This document shows, in pieces, positions 57,205 to 64,000 of a stretch of 64,000 nucleotides of DNA. The notes below the pieces were generated by a model. That model was given only the letters and a program-made list of their open reading frames with translations. It was not told where the DNA came from and did no database searches. The stretch's first letter is position 1. Every line of letters starts with the position of its first letter. Origin of the DNA: Saussurea involucrata (taxonomy: Eukaryota > Streptophyta > Magnoliopsida > Asterales > Asteraceae); assembly GCA_033807775.1 (NCBI GenBank), contig CM066321.1, forward strand, positions 43,562,850 to 43,626,849, given 5' to 3'. Position numbers and translations under genes: made by a program.

Positions 57205-58745
57205 TCAGCCTTCAAGAGGTTCTTCCTTAATGAGAAGTTCATCAAGGGTCGTTGTTGTTGGTATCATCCAGTCAGGGACCGTTACTCCTTGATCTCGTTT
57301 ATTCTTTGCTTCAGCAAAGATCAAGGGTTTGAGATATTGTGCCTGAAGATCGCGTCTAAATTCACACCAATAGATGAGATCCCTGAGCTGTTCAATGGGA
57401 GTGATGGGAAGCTCAGAGACACGTTAAAAATGTTGTCCTTCATCGTAGTCGAGAAAGAAGATACCATAAGGTTCTCTTATGACTTTACCAGGGACAAAAC
57501 GTTCACCAGGTGGCAGAGAGGTATCCAGCGCTGAGAGATCAGGATCAGGACCAAGTACTTCAGCACGTGAAAAACCAATACCTGTTTCGTTCCGGATAGG
57601 AGGACTTGAATCTGATGGTTTAGACTTTTTCTTTGCAGAGGCCCTTCTTTGATGAGTTGTAAGAGGAGGCAGAGGAGGAATATCCACAGCAAAAGAATCC
57701 AAGTCGATCTGAGAATTTATGATTTTCTCGACATGGCTCTTATATTGTGAGGTAGATCGCTGAATGGCTATTCGCATCTCCAACCATTCAGAGAAACCAT
57801 ACTTATTGATCGTAGCAGCGTAGATGTTTTCCTTGGTACCGTTTTCTCTAAATAGATCGACCTTAACAACTGGAACATCTATGGTCGATTTTCCTCTGAT
57901 GAATACCTTGTGAATTTTGGCAGCCCGATATCGATAGTGCAGTCTTTCTTTGCACCATTCCAAGGTAGAATCAGATACCTTGGTCTTTTCTTCAACGATC
58001 TTCTGGGCGTCTTCCCATAACTGACGTTGGACTTTGATGGGAGCTCTTTTTAGTTTAGGGTCATTCACCGATTCTTGGGCAAGCTGGATGGCGAGGGCCT
58101 TATCTTTTTCTTCAGCTTCCTTCTTTTCGGTGAGTAATCTTGTGGCTCTAAGATGATCAGCGAACTCTTTCTTTGATAACCTGAACTTTGTGGGAACAGG
58201 GACTTTGGAGCGAGGGAGGATGATTCGCTGATCTTCGAATTTCTTGATCATTTCTTCTCTCCTTTTCTGATCTTCTTCACTTAGCTTTTGAGAAGCTAAG
58301 GAAGGTCTGTTTTTGTGAGAGAGAAGTTGTTCTTCAGGTTCATCAGTCTCAGTGATTAAATCCAAGACCGGGATTATTTCTTCAGCTCTTGTGGTTGGGA
58401 TTATTGTTGGTGCAGCAGTGGGGACTTCAGCTGAATCCTCAAACAGGGGAGAGGACTAGCTGAAACACAGCGATTGTTTATGTAAGATTATGGGAAGAAA
58501 GAGATAGAGAAAAGAATGGGGTTTAAGTGTATGGAGGTTTTATGGATAGAAGGATTGAGATTGATAAGGGATAGAGAAGGGATGCAGTGTAAGGGAAGAG
58601 AAGATATTGTACCTGACAAACTGGCTTTATCTGAAGGATGGCCAGATTGCCTTCTGCAGCGAGGCCTTTGTTTTTGCCTTTGTCAGCTTCAGACGCTGCA
58701 GGATTTGTCTTGGTCGTCTCCCCTGATGGTTCTTTTATCGAAATC
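57205..58745 (-). pseudogene. Element G post-pol gene, C-terminal part
   Basis: Exon 3 from 58455 to the TGA at 57205-57207 is 417 whole codons, broken only by TAA at 57424-57426 at a codon that is CAA (Gln) in D and E. Contains MDLITETDEPE, EAEEKDKALAIQLAQ and GKVIREP motifs. Exon 2 remains only from 58613 to 58745, where element H enters at the codons for the SIKEPSG motif. Function unknown. Confidence 0.8.
58456..58612 (-). other. Predicted intron 2 of element G post-pol gene (157 bp)
   Basis: Minus strand: donor GTCAG^GTACAA, acceptor TTTCAGCTAG^TCC; same length as in C. Confidence 0.68.
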
Positions 58746-59710
58746 TGTTGATCCAAACCCTCAGTGATTTGATAATGACCCTCTCTTAAATACTTAGTGA
58801 AAATTGTAAGTAAACAATATGTATCAGAGTTTCACTATCGCTGATAAGTACTAAGATCTTCCAATACCGCTGATAGGAACTCTCGCTCTTTAAGTTAAAC
58901 ATTCAGCGAAACTGTTCACCATAAATGCTCTGAGTCTATTCAGTCATTATGATGATCGCTGATAAGTTAGTTGTTTACTTATGATCCCTGAAGACAAGTT
59001 TCACGTCAACAAAGGTTCTATGCTGAAGTCGAAGATCAAGCTCAAGAACCAGCGACAAGTCTCCTAATGAACTGATGCGGATCAAGGAAGATTCAGATTT
59101 GTCCACTCAACGTGAAGTATCAAGTACAAGACTTCAGCTATCGCTGAACTTTATCATCTGCTGAATAGTAAATGATAATCGCTGAATCAACGAAAGCTGA
59201 TCATGAAGTCCTCCGTACAAAGTACTTTTGTCTTAACCACCCTTGCACGACTCCGTACGAAATGTCAGAAAAGAACCACCGACTGTCTGAAATCGTACAA
59301 CCACTCTGATACTACACTGTTCATCCATGCGGCTACTAAGGTTGTCAACAAAGGTCAATGACATGCAACCAACCAGCTGATGACACGTGTAAAGTGTATA
59401 CTGACTTGCATTAAATGCATGCGGTATATAAAGAGATGAACTCACTTCATTTTGAAGTAACTTGCTAACACTGGACAAGTTCATATCTCTTATCTCAAGA
59501 TAGGTTATTATTAGTAATTTCCTTATCTCTCTTAGTGCAAGAAACCTTAGTGTTCCAACTTGTTTAGATTTATGTTTATCCTTAATCTTGTCTCCGCAAC
59601 AAGCTGTAAATTGTTAATGATTTATCAATAAACAATTTAGAAAAGTAAAATCTGTGTGTTTGTATTCAACCCCCCCTTCTACAAACTTGTATAGGCCTTC
59701 GAGACCAACA
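58746..59710 (+). repeat. Element H 5' LTR
   Basis: 965 bp, TGTTGATCCA to GACCAACA. TATA box TATATAAAG at 59425-59433. Close match to the element D LTRs with seven C near the end. Confidence 0.96.
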
Positions 59711-59712
59711 AG

Positions 59713-59724
59713 TGGTATCAGAGC
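59713..59724 (+). other. Element H primer-binding site
   Basis: TGGTATCAGAGC two bases from the LTR; the gag ATG follows 66 bp later. Confidence 0.92.
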
Positions 59725-59790
59725 AGATTTGTTTAATCTCATAAACAAGATCTAATCTAAGATATTTCTCTTCCTTGCTATTATCTGAAA

Positions 59791-62226
59791 ATGGCCAACA
59801 CAAACACACATTATATAGACAATGGTTCTCTTGCAAAACCCCCTAGATTTTCCAGAGACAACTTCAACTTGTGGAAAAATAGGATGACACTCTTCTTAGA
59901 AGGTGTAGACCCTACTATGACTTACTATCTTGAAAACGGCCCACACATCCCTGTAACAATTGATCCTTTAGTTCCAGCCACTGCAACTAGAGCTGCTATT
60001 CCAGAAAGGCTGATTCCAAAGGAAATACACATGTGGACCGATGAAGATAAAAAGAAAGTGGCCATAGATACAAAAGCCAGATCCATACTATCCATGGCCC
60101 TTCCTGACGAAGTCTACCATTCCGTCATGAACCTGAAGTCATCAAAAGCCATGTGGGACACAATATGTGTTCAGTATGAAGGAACGTCTGAAGTCCAGGA
60201 CTCAAGAAAGATCAACCTGGTAAGACAATACGAAAGCTTCATTTTTGGTAAGAATGAAACTCTATCTGAAGTTCACCAACGTTTTAATTGTTTAATTATA
60301 GATCTGAAAACTGTTGGTAAGGAATATTCTAACTTTGAAGTGCTGACAAAGTTTCTAGAATGTTTACCTGAAAGCTGGGACAATTATTCCATGTGTCTCA
60401 AGCTGTCAAAGGATCTAAGATCAATGACCCTTGCTACCTTATATGGCACGTTGCTGAATCATGAGCAATCAAGCCATCTTAAGAAGAATCTTGTAAAAGA
60501 TTCCAAAAGCACCCCTGTTGCTTTAATCTCAGAGGAACCTTCTACTCAGCGACCTTCGGTCACTATCACTGAGTTAGAGAGTAACTTTGAAAGGTCATCA
60601 GATTCTGATTTTTCAGATGATGATGAATCCTTGGCTCTCCTAACTAAAAAGTTCAGGAGATTCGCCAAGAAGAAAATGTTTAGAAAGAACAAAACTCTTT
60701 CCATAGCTGACAAGCCTAAAACATCAGCTTTTGTTGATAAGGCTACTGCTACTTGTTTCAACTACGAAAAGACAGGTCATTTCGCTAATGAGTGCAGGTC
60801 AAAGAAAATCATGAGACCTTCAGCTTTTACAAAAAAGTCCTTTGTTCCAAGGAATAAAGATGACAAATACTCAAAGCTGAAGGAGAAGTATGCAAAGCTG
60901 AAAAGTTTTAAGAAGAAAGGAAAAGGCCTGATGGCTGACTATGATTGGGCTGCTTCTGATGAAGAAGCATCATCATCTGATTCTGAAGATGATGAAGCAA
61001 ATCAATGTTTCATGGCTAAGATTGAAGAAGATGAAGAAAGTTCAGACATTCCCTCCACTTCAACATCTACCATTCAGGTATCACCTTCTTTCTTTACCAA
61101 TATTGCAAATATTGATGAAGCTGATAGTCTCCGTAAGATCGATCTCTTGACTAGAAGTTTATACAAAGCCATGAACGGCAAAACTGTGGTTGAAAACCAA
61201 AATCTTGATCTCGCTAAAAAGCTTAAAAACTGCCACCTTCAAATAGAAAAGCTTTCTAAAATTGAAGATGATTTTAAAGATCAAGTCTATTTAAATCAGC
61301 TAGTCAAAATCGAACGAGCAGAAGCTATCGCTGCATTAAAAGCTGAACAAGCTACTGTTGAAGGATGGTGTAATTCTTCAACAAAGATCACTGAGATAAT
61401 TAAGGCTCAGATTCCTCTGAGTGATAAACGTGGTCTGGGTTATAAATATGATACTCCAAAACCAACCACTGAACGTTCAATGCTTAAATTTGGAACGTTC
61501 GTATCCTCAGTCGCTGACACTTCATCATCTCAGTACTCCTCGTCCATTACACCAATCCCTGAGGAAACTCCTACCTCATCAAAAGGTAAGGAGAAAATGG
61601 TTTATTCAAAACCTACCTCTGTCTCTAAAGACAAAGGTAAAGGAATTGTTATTTATCAAAATCCTCAGAAGGGTACCTTAGTACCAAAGCTGAATGCTTC
61701 TAAAGCCTCAGTGACCTACCCATCTGGATCTAGAAAGCTGATCTCTGGATCTAGAAAGCTGATCTCTGGATCTATTCAGCGATCTACCCCTAGACTCAGA
61801 GTGGATGTCCTTGGTAAGAAATCTGAAGAACTGAATGTTCGTCCCATTTCTAAAGCCAATAGTTTACTTGGTGCTGGCACTTCTAATTCAAAATTAAAAG
61901 CTCAGCATACAAGTGGTCCTAGAACTATTTTTAGTTATAGAAAATGTTATCACTGTGGACTTACCGATCATATTGCTAGTAAGTGCCCCACAGCCACCAA
62001 AGCTGAAAAAATAGCTAAGGTGAAGATTGCCCCCAAGGCAAAGAGGACCAACACCGATGCAAATCAGGTCAAGGTGACTCCTACCACTGAGGTTAAGAAA
62101 TTAACCAAAGTGAAGAAAGACAAAGTTGAATCTTCAAATGCTGCGAAGACCGCTGAACCTTCCATTCCAACTACTTCCACTGACAAACGTGTATACATGG
62201 TTAAGTGGGTACCTAAGAAAAACTAA
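59791..62226 (+). CDS. gag: Element H gag, 811 residues, open; first zinc knuckle altered
   Basis: ATG 59791 in context AAAATGG; stop TAA 62224-62226. Residues 1-200 carry the copia gag domain (FSRDNFNLWKNR, MWDTICVQYEGT, LPESWDNYS motifs). The first knuckle, residues about 322-335, reads CFNYEKTGHFANEC: the second Cys is Tyr, so zinc binding should fail. An acidic Asp/Glu stretch and a helical L/E/K-rich region follow. The second knuckle CYHCGLTDHIASKC is at about residue 719 and is intact. The tail is Lys/Ser/Thr-rich and ends WVPKKN. A 10-residue direct duplication (ISGSRKL) occurs near residue 648. Stop codon is in frame with pol. Confidence 0.95.
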   Translation: MANTNTHYIDNGSLAKPPRFSRDNFNLWKNRMTLFLEGVDPTMTYYLENGPHIPVTIDPLVPATATRAAIPERLIPKEIHMWTDEDKKKVAIDTKARSILSMALPDEVYHSVMNLKSSKAMWDTICVQYEGTSEVQDSRKINLVRQYESFIFGKNETLSEVHQRFNCLIIDLKTVGKEYSNFEVLTKFLECLPESWDNYSMCLKLSKDLRSMTLATLYGTLLNHEQSSHLKKNLVKDSKSTPVALISEEPSTQRPSVTITELESNFERSSDSDFSDDDESLALLTKKFRRFAKKKMFRKNKTLSIADKPKTSAFVDKATATCFNYEKTGHFANECRSKKIMRPSAFTKKSFVPRNKDDKYSKLKEKYAKLKSFKKKGKGLMADYDWAASDEEASSSDSEDDEANQCFMAKIEEDEESSDIPSTSTSTIQVSPSFFTNIANIDEADSLRKIDLLTRSLYKAMNGKTVVENQNLDLAKKLKNCHLQIEKLSKIEDDFKDQVYLNQLVKIERAEAIAALKAEQATVEGWCNSSTKITEIIKAQIPLSDKRGLGYKYDTPKPTTERSMLKFGTFVSSVADTSSSQYSSSITPIPEETPTSSKGKEKMVYSKPTSVSKDKGKGIVIYQNPQKGTLVPKLNASKASVTYPSGSRKLISGSRKLISGSIQRSTPRLRVDVLGKKSEELNVRPISKANSLLGAGTSNSKLKAQHTSGPRTIFSYRKCYHCGLTDHIASKCPTATKAEKIAKVKIAPKAKRTNTDANQVKVTPTTEVKKLTKVKKDKVESSNAAKTAEPSIPTTSTDKRVYMVKWVPKKN

Positions 62227-64000
62227 TCTTCCTTTGTATTGCAGGTTAAGAAGGGTATCTGGTATCTCGATAGCGGATGCTCTAGACACATGACTGGAAA
62301 GAAAAACCTGCTCGCTGAATACAAGGAAGAGAAGGGTCCCTCTGTGACTTTCGGTGGAAATGGAAAAGGACACACCCGAGGGTATGGTGTACTTTCAAAT
62401 GGTACAACCTCCTTCAGAAGAGTCGCATATGTTGAAGGGCTGAAGCATAATCTTCTGAGCATCAGTCAGCTTTGCGACATGGATAACAAAGTGATTTTCA
62501 CTAAGGAATCCTGCTTTGTCTCTGACAAAAAGGAGAAGATAGCTCTCAGCGGTTATCGTTTGGAAAATGTTTATGTAATAAACATGGACTCAACAACCAC
62601 TGAGAACTCCTGTTTCTTCTCAAAGGCATCTTCTGATGTTAACTGGCTATGGCACAAGAGGCTCTCACATCTAAATTTCAAGACACTGAATACTCTTTCC
62701 TCCAAAGAGTTAGTCACTGGTCTACCTCAGCATTCATACGCCAAAGAGTCTTTATGTTCAGCGTGTGAAAAAGGGAAGCAGACCAAGGCAAGCTTCAAGT
62801 CAAAGCAAGTCTCCTCAGTGTCATCTCCTCTACAACTACTCCATATGGATTTGTTTGGCCCTGTTAACAAACAATCCATCGCTGGAAAGAAATATACGCT
62901 GGTCATAGTTGATGAATTCTCTCGTTACACATGGGTAATGTTTCTCTGTTCTAAGAGTGACACCCCTGAAGAACTCATCACCTTTGTTCGGAAGATGGAA
63001 ACTCTGAACAATATGACTGTTCGCTCAATAAGGAGTGATCATGGAACTGAATTCAAAAACAGTTCTCTTGATTCCTTCCTAAAGAGTAAGGGTATTTCTC
63101 ACAACTTTTCGTCAGTGAGAACACCACAACAAAATGGAGTCGCTGAAAGAAGAAATAGAACAATTATTGAAGCTGCACGTTCAATGCTCAGCGATTCTCA
63201 CCTGCCTACTCAGTTTTGGGCAGAAGCTGTCAACACTGCTTGTTTTACGCAAAACAGGTCGCTGATAGTTAAAAGATTCAAAAAGACAGCCTATGAACTC
63301 TTTCATGGGAGAAAGCCTTCAATCAGCTTTCTTCACATCTTTGGATGTCAGTGTTTCATACTGAACAACAGAGATGCCCTTGGAAAGTTTGATCCTAAGG
63401 CTGATGATGGAATCTTTCTTGGATACTCCTCAGTCTCCAAAGCCTTCAGAGTCTTCAACCGTAGAAGACAAACTGTAGAAGAAACTATTCACGTCACGTT
63501 TGACGAATCCCGTTCAGCGAACTCTAAACCGTCCGCTGATACTGAAGAACTGAATCAATGGATGTTTTCTCATCTTGGTGATTCAGAAGAAGTTCCCACT
63601 CCTCATGCTCACACCGTAGAAAATGATGGTCCTCCTATCATTCCAGATATGCAGAATAGTGAAGCTGAAACATCTTGGGTCTCAACTGTGCCTATAAACA
63701 CTATACCTGCAGTTGATCCAAATGTCTCAGAAATTCCATCTATTTCTCAGCAATCAGTGAATGAAGTGACAAATGCAAACATTCCTCTCTTAGCTGATAA
63801 TCCAGAAGTAGCTGAAGCCTCTCTTAGTGAATCAGCGACGTATGCTCCGGCTCAGCGGTGGACTGTAAATCACCCAATCGATCAAATTCTTGGTGATCCC
63901 AACGCTGGTATTCAGACTCGTAGAAGTGCAGGTAATATTTGTTTATTTGTTAACTTTATTTCTCTAACTGAACCAAAGAAAATAGATGATGCCCTCAGAG
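62227..64000 (+). CDS. pol: Element H pol, 5' part, open to window end
   Basis: In the gag frame after TAA, open to the last codon in the window. Protease Asp-Ser-Gly at 62269-62277. Integrase HHCC zinc region with LCSACEKGK near 62755; DD35E Asp 62848, Asp 63037, Glu 63145 with the 36-codon step. A Ser/Pro-rich linker follows and the window ends at the beginning of the RT region (LTEPKKIDDALR). No internal start before the protease; expression must depend on readthrough or splicing at the TAA. Confidence 0.94.

Larger units (their letters stand above)
56296..58745 (-). mobile_element. Element G: S-family Sirevirus, 3' part only in window
   Basis: Shared LTR, polypurine tract, 3' untranslated region, then the 3' part of a post-pol gene until element H interrupts at 58746. 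Sequence is nearly identical to C over this interval, including intron 2 length (157 bp) and a private nonsense codon. The remainder should lie beyond the right window edge past H. Confidence 0.88.
58746..64000 (+). mobile_element. Element H: S-family Sirevirus, 5' part, best-preserved coding
   Basis: 5' LTR, primer site, open gag and pol open to the window end. Inserted in exon 2 of the element G post-pol gene; AAATC at 58741-58745 is the presumed target copy, its partner being outside the window. Intact frames suggest it is the youngest or best-kept S copy here, although one gag knuckle is altered. Confidence 0.93.

Overview
The window is plant nuclear heterochromatin-type DNA made almost wholly of nested LTR retrotransposons. 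No host gene, rRNA or tRNA gene was recognised. Plant origin follows from Ty1/copia elements of Sirevirus type (long open frame downstream of pol, primer site TGGTATCAGAGC complementary to initiator tRNA-Met), a Ty3/gypsy element of the Tekay/Del kind, a PIF/Harbinger-like MITE, and plant-type TATA and G-box promoters. A dicot, possibly Asteraceae, is my guess from the look of the gag and post-pol proteins; this is weakly supported.

Layout (letters are mine). Element A (1-10590, +) is a Sirevirus lacking its left end: gag, pol, a spacer with its own TATA box, a post-pol gene and the 3' LTR. A cuts off element B (10591-14957, -), a gypsy element keeping its 5' LTR, primer site, gag, protease, RT and RNase H but no integrase. 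A 149-bp remnant (14958-15106) separates B from a second Sirevirus family, called S here, with five copies. Element C (15107-40929 plus the LTR beyond, -) and element G (to 58745, -) share one LTR, split as 40930-41246 and 56296-56934. Element D (24411-37178, +, TSD ATTCG) sits in the pol of C. Element E (41247-56290, -, TSD AGTAT) sits in the LTR shared by C and G. Element F (48813-50898, +, TSD GTTAC), a short non-coding LTR element, sits in the pol of E. Element H (58746 to the window end, +) sits in the post-pol gene of G. A 1.08-kb MITE (TSD TAA) sits in the 3' LTR of C.

Each S element reads 5' LTR, primer site, gag (two widely spaced CCHC knuckles), an in-frame TAA, pol (PR-INT-RT-RNase H), a ~1-kb spacer, a ~4-kb post-pol gene, polypurine tract, 3' LTR. 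H is the best preserved (gag open, pol open to the window end). E had an open pol before F interrupted it. A, C, D and G carry several nonsense or frameshift changes.

The most interesting signal is the post-pol ('env-like') gene. Comparing C, D, E and G, it looks like a complete cellular-style transcription unit inside a retroelement: its own TATA box, a ~390-bp 5'UTR intron, a frame-neutral 81-84-bp exitron-like segment, and a 136-157-bp intron whose removal restores the reading frame. Other points are an acceptor-like sequence at the gag/pol stop, family-specific short motifs packed into the LTRs (CGCTGA in S, CAGAG/CTCTG in A), and inverted tandem repeats in F.
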